A stretch of 64,000 nucleotides of DNA from the NCBI GenBank assembly GCA_002340355.1, contig DDLX01000043.1, forward strand, positions 248,001 through 312,000, read 5' to 3'. Made by a program: the position numbers and the translations under genes. Origin of the DNA: Cytophagales bacterium UBA2561 (GTDB taxonomy: Bacteria > Bacteroidota > Bacteroidia > Cytophagales > Thermoflexibacteraceae). Under the pieces are notes generated by a model that was not told where the DNA came from, did no database searches, and saw only the letters and a program-made list of their open reading frames with translations. Below are positions 25,827 to 35,025 of the stretch, one piece after another. The first letter of the stretch is position 1. Every line of letters starts with the position of its first letter.

Positions 25827-27023
25827 TTATTGACCAGAAACATGAAGGGCTTGTTGAATATCTGCCAAAATATCAGAGACGTGTTCTAAGCCAACCGAAA
25901 TTCGAATCAAACCATCTGTAATTCCGACTTCGTTGCGATCTTCAGGAGAAAGTTTGGAATGAGTAGTCGAAGCAGGATGAGTAACAATAGTTCGAGAATC
26001 ACCTAAATTAGCAGTTAGAGATAACATTTGAATGGCATCTAAAAACTTGCGTCCTCGCTCTACACCACCTTTGAGTTCAAAGGAAACCATACTACCACCT
26101 AATCGCATTTGTTTTTTCGCAATTTCGTGTTGGGGATGCGAAGGTAAAAATGGATATTTTATCCAATTAATAGCTGAATGATTTTCCAATTCTTGAGCAA
26201 TCTTCAGGGCATTTTCACAATGTCGCTCGACTCGTATGGCTAAAGTTTCTAAACTTTTTGATAAAATCCAGCCATTAAAAGGAGACATAGCAGGTCCCGT
26301 ATGACGGGCAAAAAAACGCACCTTTTCAATCATTTCGGAAGTACCTAAAACCGCTCCGCCAACGGTTCGACCTTGCCCATCTAATAATTTAGTAGCCGAA
26401 TGAGTTACGATATGCGCTCCATATTTAGCAGGATTTTGTAAATAGGGTGTCGCAAAACAATTATCAACATTTAAGATAAGTCCATGTTTTTTAGCTAATT
26501 GTCCTGCGAATTCCAAATCAATAATATCCAAAGCAGGGTTTGAAGGAGTTTCCAAAAAAAGCATTTTGGTTTCGGGACGAATGGCTGTTTCCCACGTTTC
26601 AGGGTGGTTAATATCTACGTAAGTATGCGTAATTCCCCAACGAGGTAAAACCTGAGTTAAGATTTGATGAGTTGAACCAAAAACCGAACGAGAGGCTAAA
26701 ACATGGTCTCCTGCATTCACAAAAGAAGCAATACTGGTAAACATTGCTGCCATACCTGAAGCCATTGCCATACCGTCTTCTGTTCCTTCTAACAGACATA
26801 ATTTTTGAATAAATTCGTCATTATTAGGGTTGGAAAAACGACTATAAATATTACCCTCAGTTTCTCCAGCAAATCGGGCGCGGGCCTCTTCGGCATCCTG
26901 AAATACAAAACTGGAAGTGGCAAAAATAGGAACAGAGTGTTCGCCATGTTGGGAGCGTTCGGCTTGTGTTCGTATTGCCTTGGTCTCAAAGTTGCGCTCA
27001 AAATTATCAGAATATGAAGTCAT
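25827..27023 (-). CDS. metZ: O-succinylhomoserine sulfhydrylase / cystathionine gamma-synthase family
   Basis: A 398-residue PLP enzyme of the Cys/Met-metabolism family that attaches sulfur to activated homoserine in methionine synthesis. Visible marks: phosphate-binding MASGMAAMF near residue 88, the cofactor Asp in LNVDNCFATPYLQNP, and the Schiff-base lysine in THSATKLLDGQGR near residue 209. The N-terminus (ETKAIRTQAERSQHGEHSVPIF) resembles MetZ more than MetB, but substrate preference (O-succinyl versus O-acetyl, sulfide versus cysteine) cannot be settled from sequence. It stands alone and is divergent from a UbiA-like gene. Confidence 0.85.
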   Translation of the reverse strand: MTSYSDNFERNFETKAIRTQAERSQHGEHSVPIFATSSFVFQDAEEARARFAGETEGNIYSRFSNPNNDEFIQKLCLLEGTEDGMAMASGMAAMFTSIASFVNAGDHVLASRSVFGSTHQILTQVLPRWGITHTYVDINHPETWETAIRPETKMLFLETPSNPALDIIDLEFAGQLAKKHGLILNVDNCFATPYLQNPAKYGAHIVTHSATKLLDGQGRTVGGAVLGTSEMIEKVRFFARHTGPAMSPFNGWILSKSLETLAIRVERHCENALKIAQELENHSAINWIKYPFLPSHPQHEIAKKQMRLGGSMVSFELKGGVERGRKFLDAIQMLSLTANLGDSRTIVTHPASTTHSKLSPEDRNEVGITDGLIRISVGLEHVSDILADIQQALHVSGQ

Positions 27024-27154
27024 AATAAAATAGGAAGATTAGGTTTTTGGAAATAAAATGCTTTGTTTTTCGCTAAATTTCTCAAAACTAAGGGAAAATT
27101 CAGAGAAATTTGTAATCTCTATTTTTTAGTTCAGGTTTTGAATATTTTCAAGAA

Positions 27155-28054
27155 ATGAATACCAAAAATCAATTTAATCACGAAATTCGACAGATTTCTT
27201 TGTTATTACAGTCTATTTTGAATGGATTGATTTATACGAATTTATGGATTTCAGTAGGAGCAGTTGCATTAGTTTTTTCGTCCTGTACTATCTTAGAAAT
27301 TCAAGTAGATTCCTTGATGTATTCTTTGGCATTTTTGGGTACACTTTGTATTTACAATTTAACTGCCTTTTACCTCTCTCAGCCCACTTCTCCAAAATTT
27401 ATCTTCATGCTAAAACACAAAAAAATCTTACAAAAATCATCAATTATTTCAGGAATTGGAGCGGCCTTTTTGGGGCTTTCTTTAGGATTTAAGGCGATCA
27501 TATTTTTAACTCATATTGGTTTGATTGCTTTACTTTATACGATAAGGTTAAATTTTCGTAATCCCTTGACCCAATATCAAATACGGCTCGGAGAATTACG
27601 CCAAATTCCTTATTTGAAAACAATTTTAGTCGGTTATGTTTGGGCTTCGGTGGCTGTAACTTTACCTTTTTTAACTCAGTTTTCAATTAGTACTGATTTA
27701 TCTCCTCAAATTGCTGGAATATTTCTAGGACAATTTTTATTTATTATTGGAATTACTTTACCCTTTGATATTCGGGATTTCCGAACAGATGAAGCCATGG
27801 GATTAAAAACATTTGCCCAGAAAGGTATTCGAAGAACTAAATTTTTATCAATTATTTGTTTGGTAATAAGTGGGTTATTGTATTTTTTATTTGCAGATGT
27901 TGAGTTTTCTAAAGCTTTAATTTTAACGAATATCTTAGCAGGATTTTTAACTCTTTTTGCTTCTCCTGATCGTCCCGAATTATATTATACAGGCTTGATT
28001 GATGGGACAATAGTTTTACAGGCTTTGTTTACTTATTTGATTATCAATCTCTAA
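27155..28054 (+). CDS. UbiA-like integral membrane protein
   Basis: A 299-residue protein with about eight membrane helices. The segment LPFDIRDFRTDEAMGLKTF near residue 205 resembles the second Asp-rich motif (DxxxD) of UbiA prenyltransferases and keeps the usual following Gly-Leu-Lys-Thr. The first Asp-rich motif is degenerate (LCIYNLTAFYL near residue 68 has no aspartates), so catalytic prenyl transfer is doubtful. Related degenerate UbiA proteins are annotated as hypothetical in Bacteroidota. It lies 25 nt upstream of an OmpA-family gene on the same strand and may be co-transcribed. Confidence 0.65.
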   Translation: MNTKNQFNHEIRQISLLLQSILNGLIYTNLWISVGAVALVFSSCTILEIQVDSLMYSLAFLGTLCIYNLTAFYLSQPTSPKFIFMLKHKKILQKSSIISGIGAAFLGLSLGFKAIIFLTHIGLIALLYTIRLNFRNPLTQYQIRLGELRQIPYLKTILVGYVWASVAVTLPFLTQFSISTDLSPQIAGIFLGQFLFIIGITLPFDIRDFRTDEAMGLKTFAQKGIRRTKFLSIICLVISGLLYFLFADVEFSKALILTNILAGFLTLFASPDRPELYYTGLIDGTIVLQALFTYLIINL

Positions 28055-28079
28055 TAAAATTCATAACCAAAATTATAAG

Positions 28080-29138
28080 ATGATGCTTAAATACTTATTA
28101 CTATTCTTTTTGTTTTTTTCAGTTTTGATTAATGCCTACTCACAAGATACTTTACAAGATGACGTTACGGGTATCTGGAAAGGCGAATTAACGCAAGGAA
28201 AAGGTGGATATTTATCCAATTATTGGTTTGAAATTGAGGTACAATTTCAGGAAGATAGCATCGTAAAAGGAGTTACCCGTATCGGAGATTTCAATGATAA
28301 AAATGTTCGGGGGCAATTTGCATTTGTTGGAATTTTCAAGGACAATCAGTTTGCTTTTAAAGAGCATAAAATGTTGGAAGAAAAAATTACTAAAGGATAT
28401 GGTTGGTGCTATAAAGTAGGGCTTTTGAACCTGACCAAAGAAGCCTCTCGGTGGCAATTAGAAGGGGAATGGCAAGGCAAAAGATTTGGGGTTTGTTCCC
28501 CAGGGCGTATTAAGATATTTTTGCCCAAATCTTCACAACTCATTTTGAAACTAAAGGCTAAAGATAGCTTCACTAAAAAAACAATAACTCCTGATTTCCA
28601 ATGTTTTGATAAAAATAATAAACTTATCCCACCTTTGGAAAATACAAATTTAAAAATGACATTTGAGTTAGATGTTCACCAAAATTATCGTCTAAAATTT
28701 CATAAAAAAGGCTATTATCCGTATTCTTCTCTTCTTTATTTTGAAGAATATAAAACCATTCAAAAAGAAATTCTCCTGAACCCCATTCGAGTCGATGATG
28801 TGGTTCAAATTGAGTCGGTTTATTTTAAACAGTCGAAAGCTAAATTGCTGGATGGTTCAAAAGCAACTTTGGATGATTGGGTTGATTTTTTGAAAGAAAA
28901 TCCATCGTTAAAAATTGAAGTTCGTGGACATACCGATAACGTAGGGAATGTGTATTTGAACCAAAAATTATCTTTGGATAGAGCCAAGAAAATCTATACT
29001 TATTTTGTAAAAAATGGAATTGATAAAGACCGTCTGACTTATCAGGGTTTTGGAGGTACGAAGCCCGTAGCCTCCAATCAAACCGAAACAGGACGGCAAA
29101 AAAATCGAAGGGTAGAGTTTCGGATTTTGGAGAATTAG
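28080..29138 (+). CDS. OmpA-family cell-envelope protein
   Basis: A 352-residue exported protein. A signal peptide (MMLKYLLLFFLFFSVLINAYSQ) is followed by a strand-rich domain of about 130 residues (TGIWKGELTQGKGG...), a linker with a beta-sandwich-like segment, and a C-terminal OmpA peptidoglycan-binding domain from about residue 240. The OmpA core is clear: VRGHTDNVGN near residue 281, LSLDRAKKIYTYF, and the closing GRQKNRRVEFRIL. It probably links the outer membrane or a periplasmic complex to peptidoglycan. No beta-barrel of classical OmpA is present. Confidence 0.88.
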   Translation: MMLKYLLLFFLFFSVLINAYSQDTLQDDVTGIWKGELTQGKGGYLSNYWFEIEVQFQEDSIVKGVTRIGDFNDKNVRGQFAFVGIFKDNQFAFKEHKMLEEKITKGYGWCYKVGLLNLTKEASRWQLEGEWQGKRFGVCSPGRIKIFLPKSSQLILKLKAKDSFTKKTITPDFQCFDKNNKLIPPLENTNLKMTFELDVHQNYRLKFHKKGYYPYSSLLYFEEYKTIQKEILLNPIRVDDVVQIESVYFKQSKAKLLDGSKATLDDWVDFLKENPSLKIEVRGHTDNVGNVYLNQKLSLDRAKKIYTYFVKNGIDKDRLTYQGFGGTKPVASNQTETGRQKNRRVEFRILEN

Positions 29139-29276
29139 ACTCTGGAACAATCTATAGACTTATCATTCTCATTATCAAGTAAATGAAATTTATTAGGAAA
29201 CGAAAATCAAAAATGCAAAGATTTTGAATCATTTTCAAAATCCCCACTTGTCAAACCTGAAGATTTGTATATTTAC

Positions 29277-29310
29277 ATCTGTAGTCATCGCTTTGTTAAA
29301 GACTACAGAT
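29277..29310. repeat. Perfect 10-bp inverted repeat
   Basis: ATCTGTAGTC (29277-29286) and its complement (29301-29310) are separated by 14 nt. There is no T-run on either side, so it is not a typical terminator. It lies between the OmpA-family gene and the broken membrane-protein gene. Confidence 0.5.
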
Positions 29311-29330
29311 AACAGGGAATTAATGTTTTT

Positions 29331-29867
29331 TTAGTCAATTTTATCCCATTTAGAAATATGTGGATAATCTCTCAGGATTTTAATTTGTATAGTATCTCCT
29401 ATTTTATACTGTGATTTTGGTTAAATAGTTGAGTAATTTAAATAATGACTATAAATATATTCATTTGTCTGATAAACATAACACAAACCATAGCCCTTAT
29501 TACTATGATTTGCCTCAATAATTACTGCATTTGTACTAGTAATATTATCTGTTTTTTGCCATAAATCATAGTTTACATAATCGTTAGGTAAAATCATGGT
29601 AATGTAGAAATGACTTACAGAAAGTAATATTTTAAAAATATTGATTTGTACTATACCTTGGTATATTAAATTGATTAGAACATATAAAAAATAAACAGGA
29701 TAATAGGTCATCACTATACCGAGCATTAGGTAGGAATTGGATTCTGACCAAAGTGGAGAAATAAAGTTAATAATATACCCAATAAAGAAACCGATTACTA
29801 ATATTATTGTCATTAATGGGGTGATTTTGGTTTCAAAAGGTACTTGTGATACTTTTGAGTTCTTCAT
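29331..29867 (-). pseudogene. Small membrane protein interrupted by an in-frame TAA
   Basis: The first open part (29421-29867, 148 codons) encodes four hydrophobic segments followed by a short soluble part ending YIYSHYLNYSTI. A TAA at 29421-29423 stops it, but the same frame continues for 29 codons to the next stop at 29331-29333 (PKSQYKIGDT...ISKWDKID). The continuation has the pattern (Y-x-VGD-T/I-x-I-x-x...P-x-x-S) that normally closes small DUF3592-like membrane proteins, so a single nonsense change probably truncated the gene. It may still be expressed as the shorter product. Function unknown; a sequencing error cannot be excluded. Confidence 0.55.
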
Positions 29868-29883
29868 AGCTTAATTATTTGTG

Positions 29884-29909
29884 ACTCCCTGTTAAGTGAA
29901 ACAGGGAGT
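29884..29909. terminator. Hairpin downstream of dusB
   Basis: ACTCCCTGTT (29884-29893) and its perfect complement (29900-29909) form a 10-bp stem with a six-base loop, ending 5 nt from the dusB stop. A T-run is lacking, so intrinsic termination is uncertain. Confidence 0.5.
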
Positions 29910-29913
29910 AATT

Positions 29914-30906
29914 TTAAATCAAAGATATACCACTGAACTTCTCTTCAACCACTCCCAAAATATCAATCACTTCGGATTCGGTCATTGCCTCCACCAGTTG
30001 TTTACGATACATTTTGAAGTGTGGAATTCCTCGAAAATAATTCGTGTAATGTCGGCGCATTTCAAAAATTCCTTTTCGGTCTCCTTTCCATTCGAGCGAA
30101 AATTTGAGGTGTTTTTTGCAAACTCGAACCCGTTCGGATAGGGTAGGAGGGGGGAGTTTTTCGCTTGTCTGAAAATAATGCTTAATTTCTTTAAAAAGCC
30201 AAGGATAACCAATGGCAGCCCGTCCAATCATAATTCCATCTACGCCATATTTTTGACGATATTCAAGGGCTTTTTCAGGAGAATCAATATCGCCATTTCC
30301 AAAAATAGGAATATGAATATCACTTCGATTTTTGACTTCAGCAATTAATGTCCAGTCGGCTTCTCCTTTGTACATTTGTTGGCGAGTTCGTCCATGAATC
30401 GTAAGAGCTTCGATACCAACATCTTGAAGCATTTTGGCAGCTTCAACAATGTATTTCGTATTTTCATCCCAACCCAGTCGAGTTTTGACTGTAACAGGTA
30501 AATGACATTGCTTGACAATTTCGGCAGTCATGGTTTGCATTTTGGGCAAATCCTGCAAAATACCCGCACCAGCTCCGCGACAAGCTACTTTCTTGACGGG
30601 GCAACCATAATTAATATCAATGACTTCGGGGTTGGAATTTTGAGCAATTCGAGCGGCTTCTCGCATAGACTCAATTTTTTCACCAAAAATCTGAATGCCT
30701 ATGGGGCGTTCGTTTTCATAAATATCCAATTTCTGAATGCTTTTTTTAGCATCCCGAATCAATCCTTCTGCCGAAATAAATTCGGTGTACATCATATCCG
30801 CTCCTTGTTCCTTGCAAACCGCCCGAAATGGTGGGTCGCTGACATCTTCCATCGGAGCAAGCAATAACGGAAATTCGCCTAATTCTAAATCTCGTATTTT
30901 GACCAA
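29914..30906 (-). CDS. dusB: tRNA-dihydrouridine synthase
   Basis: FMN-dependent enzyme reducing uridines in tRNA D-loops. The 330-residue product shows LLAPMEDVSDPPFR near the N-terminus, DINYGCPVKKV with the catalytic Cys near residue 100, VKTRLGW, LTIHGRTRQQMYKGEADW and GNGDIDSPE plus GIMIGRAAIGYPW (flavin phosphate site). The start codon is TTG at 30906: it yields the usual MVKIRDLELGEFPLLLAPMEDV beginning in spirit, and no in-frame ATG exists between the upstream stop and this position. It stands alone. The DusB assignment rather than DusA/C rests on the N-terminal pattern. Confidence 0.93.
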   Translation of the reverse strand: MVKIRDLELGEFPLLLAPMEDVSDPPFRAVCKEQGADMMYTEFISAEGLIRDAKKSIQKLDIYENERPIGIQIFGEKIESMREAARIAQNSNPEVIDINYGCPVKKVACRGAGAGILQDLPKMQTMTAEIVKQCHLPVTVKTRLGWDENTKYIVEAAKMLQDVGIEALTIHGRTRQQMYKGEADWTLIAEVKNRSDIHIPIFGNGDIDSPEKALEYRQKYGVDGIMIGRAAIGYPWLFKEIKHYFQTSEKLPPPTLSERVRVCKKHLKFSLEWKGDRKGIFEMRRHYTNYFRGIPHFKMYRKQLVEAMTESEVIDILGVVEEKFSGISLI

Positions 30907-31024
30907 AACTTTCGTAGAGATTTTATTTTTTCAAACTTTTCGGTACAAAGTTACATTGAAAATTGAAACTCAAGACGAAATGAAACCAAAATTTGATTCA
31001 AAAAACTGATTTTCAGCTAATTTA

Positions 31025-32260
31025 TTATTGTTCTCGTAGTTTTCGAAGATAATTTTCGTAGGCTTTTGTAAGGGCTTTATAAAATAAATTTCCTTGTATA
31101 TTATATCCTTTTACCGTTAAATGTAAACGGTCTCTTTGGGCTAATTTATTTCCGTGCCATTTTTCGATAGAGCGCATTCCACCCATAATATCGTAGAAAT
31201 CCCAAACTGCAAGGTGCATTTCTTGGGCTAATTTGTAAAGGGCATCTCTGGCACGAGAAGGATTGTTATTCAACCGACTACCTCGATACGCATCCCCAGG
31301 GGTAGTTACCAAAATCGAGGCATTAGGAGTGGCTTGGCGAATATCTTGAATCAAGGCTCTAAAATTTCGTTTGTATTCCGTAGGATGAAATCGATAAGAA
31401 TGAGCATCATTTGTTCCTAAGGAGATAATGACCAAATCGGGATTTAAGGCAGTTAAATGTTTGTCAAAATCTTCACATCTAAAAAATGTAGGTACTTCTG
31501 CTCCATTTGCTCCAATGGCATGATACAATAAACCCGAAGCATCATTTTCAACTGAAATTCCCTGCATAATAAACTGTTTTTGGTAATGTGTCACCTTGCT
31601 TAAACGCAAAGTAACTGAAGATTGGGGGCGATCAAACGTATATTCTATAAAACCTGAACGGTCAGTATGTTTGGATAAAATATTTCCGTAATCGGTTTGA
31701 ATATGAACATGAAAAGAACGCGGATCAAAAACAGGATAAAATATTTTTATCTTCTTGATTCTAAAATTTTTACCAGCTTCAGTATTGGGTCGAATGGTGA
31801 TCGTAGCATTGGCATCATGAGTTACTGCATTAACGCCCGAAATTCCCCAACGACTGAATGTTTTTCGGCTTACGCTTCGTTTGCCTTCCCAATTTCCTGT
31901 ATATTTTGTAATGTAATCATTAGGATTATTGGTATGAGCGGCAGAGTACGGAAAAGTGAAACCACGCCCACCATTGGCAAAGCGTCCTTGTAATAAACTG
32001 CGTACTCGTCCTGAAAAAAAATCAGCTTGGATATGCGAATCTCCAATATGAACAATATTTACCTTTTGATTTTCGGATTGAGTTTCGAGTTGATTAATTT
32101 TCTCAAAAAAAGGCTTGAGTGTGCCTTGAACAGGTTCATAAATTTTATTCTTATTATAATTAATGAAATTATAATATTGTGCCTTTAACGAACCTGTAGC
32201 CCCTAATAGAAATAATAATAAAGGGATAAATCTCTGTAAATCAAATCGCAAATAGTTCAT
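31025..32260 (-). CDS. Exported SGNH/GDSL esterase
   Basis: A 411-residue exported esterase. A signal peptide ending SLKAQ precedes an SGNH domain that is split by an inserted beta-rich module. Block I is VNIVHIGDSHIQAD (nucleophile Ser near residue 74), block III is IISLGTNDAHSY near residue 280, and the Asp-His pair is in DRLHLT near residue 380. The insert between blocks I and III (residues about 125-245) looks like a carbohydrate-binding-type sandwich. This layout occurs in Bacteroidota esterases acting on cell-wall or polysaccharide acetyl groups; the substrate here is inferred only. Its promoter was not identified. Confidence 0.85.
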   Translation of the reverse strand: MNYLRFDLQRFIPLLLFLLGATGSLKAQYYNFINYNKNKIYEPVQGTLKPFFEKINQLETQSENQKVNIVHIGDSHIQADFFSGRVRSLLQGRFANGGRGFTFPYSAAHTNNPNDYITKYTGNWEGKRSVSRKTFSRWGISGVNAVTHDANATITIRPNTEAGKNFRIKKIKIFYPVFDPRSFHVHIQTDYGNILSKHTDRSGFIEYTFDRPQSSVTLRLSKVTHYQKQFIMQGISVENDASGLLYHAIGANGAEVPTFFRCEDFDKHLTALNPDLVIISLGTNDAHSYRFHPTEYKRNFRALIQDIRQATPNASILVTTPGDAYRGSRLNNNPSRARDALYKLAQEMHLAVWDFYDIMGGMRSIEKWHGNKLAQRDRLHLTVKGYNIQGNLFYKALTKAYENYLRKLREQ

Positions 32261-32563
32261 TATTGTTGTTTTAAGTGGTGATTTAATCCAAAAAAATATA
32301 GGGTGGTTTTACCTGCTTTTAGTGATTAGAAACTTTATGAAATCGTACTAAAAGAGGCTTTGTCATGAGCCTCAAAACAAAGATTTGACCGAAATCCTAT
32401 TTATGGCTCGAAAATGTTAAATTTTTTTGGAAAATCCCAAGAAATGGATTTGAACTAAAATGATTTGAACCTAAAAAATAAGTTGGTTCAATACTAAAAA
32501 TTGTCCTAAAAACAGTATTTTTGCTTCCCGTCAAAAAATAAAAAACGTCAAAATTCTGATTTC
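32261..32563. other. Intergenic region between divergent esterase and thioesterase genes
   Basis: No coding frame. A -7-like element TATTTTTG at 32516-32523 faces the thioesterase gene, without a well-placed TTTG. No strong hairpin was seen. Confidence 0.45.
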
Positions 32564-32977
32564 ATGTACACTTACGACTTCAAGTACCGAGTACCGTATG
32601 CTGATACCGACCAAATGGGCGTGGTGTATCATGGAAATTATGCCAATTATTACGAAATGTCTCGTACGGATGCGATTCGTAAACTGGGGTTGCCTTACAA
32701 AAATCTAGAAGATGAAGGGGTGATGTTGCCAATTTTAGAAATTCATTCTAAGTTTTTAGCTCCTGCTGTTTACGATGAAGTCTTAACCATTCGTTCGATT
32801 ATGCGGATAATGCCACTCGTAAAATGGACAGTTGATGCTGAAATTTATAATGAAGCGAATATACTGATTCATCAAGCTACGGTAACACTTGTTTTTATGG
32901 ACAAAAACACCCGCCGCGCATGTCGTGCGCCTCAGAAAGTATTGGATATGATGCGCCCATTTTTTGCGACAAATTAA
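32564..32977 (+). CDS. Acyl-CoA thioesterase, 4HBT family (YbgC/FadM-like)
   Basis: A 137-residue hot-dog-fold thioesterase. The 4HBT active-site pattern is clear: VPYADTDQMGVVYHGNYANYY near residues 10-30, with the catalytic Asp in TDQMGVVYH, followed by the helix YYEMSRTDAIRKLG. Length is normal. Such enzymes hydrolyse cytosolic acyl-CoA or acyl-ACP esters; YbgC associates with the Tol-Pal system in proteobacteria, but no tol genes are near here, so the substrate is open. A -7-like element at 32516-32523 gives a leader of about 35 nt. Confidence 0.93.
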   Translation: MYTYDFKYRVPYADTDQMGVVYHGNYANYYEMSRTDAIRKLGLPYKNLEDEGVMLPILEIHSKFLAPAVYDEVLTIRSIMRIMPLVKWTVDAEIYNEANILIHQATVTLVFMDKNTRRACRAPQKVLDMMRPFFATN

Positions 32978-33004
32978 ATATAATACACTGCATTTTAATA
33001 TATT

Positions 33005-33733
33005 ATGAATATAGGTGAACTTACATTAGCCGAAAAGAAATTTTTATTATCCCCCAATTCTAATGGACTAGCTCTTTATCAATTAGTGCTATTTGAATTG
33101 CTCTGGACAAAAAACTTAACATTCAAAACACGCCCTTCTAGGGATGATTATTCAATGGCAAATGCTTTTTTGCAATTAACCAATGAAGATACTTTCTATG
33201 AAAAAAATTTGATATACTTACCTCTTTTTCAAAATTTTAAGGGGTTGCGACAGATGCAAGTTTCTTTTTTATTAGGCAATAGTTTTAATGCTTTTGATAG
33301 TAGTTTTAAGGAATTTACAAAACAATATATTATCAAAAACTTACAAAAAAAACATACTTTCATTAAGGATAATCTTAGCTATAAGTTATTTGGTAAAATC
33401 GAACTGACGAAAAATGCTCAAGCCTATAAAAATCAATTAATAGAAGAAACTGAAAAAATAGTTCCTGAGTTCTCTGATACCAAAAAGTTTAGCAAAGAGC
33501 AAACGAAACAAATGCTTCAGAAATTTGGAAGTAGTATTTTTTTAGTAGATGAATCCCATTTGGAAAAATTGGATTTTCCGTTTCCTGTTTTTACAGCACT
33601 CAAAAAAGGACTACATTATCATACAAGTGCAAGTGGAGAAATGGAAGAGGAACTGGCAAGTCACTATAATGTTCCTAATGTAGAAGTTTGGGCAGAAGCT
33701 TTCTTAGAATTCTGCGCCTTTTTTGAAGACTAA
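33005..33733 (+). CDS. Hypothetical cytosolic protein
   Basis: A 242-residue soluble, helix-rich protein without signal peptide or membrane segment. The N-terminus (GELTLAEKKFLLSP...LALYQLVLFELL) vaguely recalls the start of GPP34/Vps74-type phosphoinositide-binding proteins, but no basic lipid-binding pocket is evident, so this is only a hint. The C-terminal 100 residues contain KQMLQKFGSSIFLVDESHLEKL and HTSASGEMEEELASHYN. It lies 27 nt after the thioesterase gene and is probably co-transcribed with it. Confidence 0.65.
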   Translation: MNIGELTLAEKKFLLSPNSNGLALYQLVLFELLWTKNLTFKTRPSRDDYSMANAFLQLTNEDTFYEKNLIYLPLFQNFKGLRQMQVSFLLGNSFNAFDSSFKEFTKQYIIKNLQKKHTFIKDNLSYKLFGKIELTKNAQAYKNQLIEETEKIVPEFSDTKKFSKEQTKQMLQKFGSSIFLVDESHLEKLDFPFPVFTALKKGLHYHTSASGEMEEELASHYNVPNVEVWAEAFLEFCAFFED

Positions 33734-33898
33734 AAAATGAAATATCCAGTAATAAATTTTGACAAAACTTCATTTTTAACATTCATATTTGAAGCAATTA
33801 GATTTTATTTTCGTTATAAACTCAACTTCCTCTCAAATGAACAAGCTTATTGTAATACTGATTTTCAATAAATTAATGGTTCTTTAATGAATTAGAAA

Positions 33899-34897
33899 AT
33901 GAAAAGCACAATTGCCAAAGTTATCATTTTTAGTTTTTTAGGTTTATGGACTACGAAAAGTTGGGCGCAAGGATGTAGCGATGCGGGATTTTGTACGATG
34001 GGAGCGATGAAACCCGACCAAGATTATCATAAACGAGTACAAATTCGGCTTAAATCCTTAACGATAAGTTATTATGCAGGATTGACAAAGTTTGACGATC
34101 TCATTTCTGCCTATCAAGCCGAATTTAATTTTGCACTTTCCAAAAAATCCTCTGTTCAATTTAAATTACCGTATTTACAAGTAAATGGGACTTTAGCAAA
34201 TACAAATGGCTTGGGAGACATTACGTTAAGTTTTTCTAGAAATTTAGTCCAGAAAGAAAATTACCAGATTAATGCCACTATTGGGACGAAAATTCCAACA
34301 GGACAACCTACCTTAACTTCATCTGATAATCGTCCGTTACCAATGTATTATCAAACCACTTTAGGAACGTTTGATATTGCGCTTGGAACTTCGATTATTA
34401 CTAAAAAATGGCTTTTTGCGACAGGTTTACAATATGCTTTTAATAAGGTCGATAATGAATTTTTATGGGGACGTTGGACAGGACACGAACACGATCATTT
34501 AGCGAATAAATATCCTAGAGCTAACCAACTGAAACGAGGAACGGATATTATGGCACGAGTTGAACGAAATTTTCGATTTGCTAAGTTTAATTTTAATGTA
34601 GGTTTACTTCCGATTTGGCGTATTACACCCGATAAAATTACGATGATGAATTATGAAATCGAATCTACGGGTAAGCCTAATGAAGTTCAAAATAGAGAAA
34701 CAGGAGAAATACTTTCGTTTGCGACTCGAAAAAGTACAGGGTTGGCACTTACTTTTTTATATGGGTTTGGATATAATTTTTCGGTGAAGTCGGCTCTCAA
34801 ATTTATAGGAGGACAGCGTGTTAAACGCCGAGATGCTAATGGTGATGGACTTTCAAGAGAACAAGTATTTAGTTTTGCTTATCAATATAAGTTTTAA
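33899..34897 (+). CDS. Exported beta-barrel protein, putative outer-membrane channel
   Basis: A 332-residue protein with a signal peptide ending KSWAQ and a mature start GCSDAGFCTMGAMKP containing a close cysteine pair. The rest alternates strands and turns (for example YQINATIGTKIPTGQPTLTSSDNRPLPMYYQTTLGTF in sense, residues about 125-160) and ends in the aromatic FAYQYKF, as expected for an outer-membrane barrel of the phenol-degradation meta-like/transporter group. A His-rich loop TGHEHDHLANKY near residue 197 could bind metal. Substrate unknown. It is not clearly in an operon. Confidence 0.72.
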   Translation: MKSTIAKVIIFSFLGLWTTKSWAQGCSDAGFCTMGAMKPDQDYHKRVQIRLKSLTISYYAGLTKFDDLISAYQAEFNFALSKKSSVQFKLPYLQVNGTLANTNGLGDITLSFSRNLVQKENYQINATIGTKIPTGQPTLTSSDNRPLPMYYQTTLGTFDIALGTSIITKKWLFATGLQYAFNKVDNEFLWGRWTGHEHDHLANKYPRANQLKRGTDIMARVERNFRFAKFNFNVGLLPIWRITPDKITMMNYEIESTGKPNEVQNRETGEILSFATRKSTGLALTFLYGFGYNFSVKSALKFIGGQRVKRRDANGDGLSREQVFSFAYQYKF

Positions 34898-35025
34898 TCA
34901 TAAATAATATTTGATTTTTTTAATGAGTGGATTTCAAAAAAGACCCTGTTTTTATGATTTCCACTACGTTGGTTTTTTGTACTTTTGTGGCATCATTTAT
35001 TTTTCATCTTTAATGTTTTGATGCC

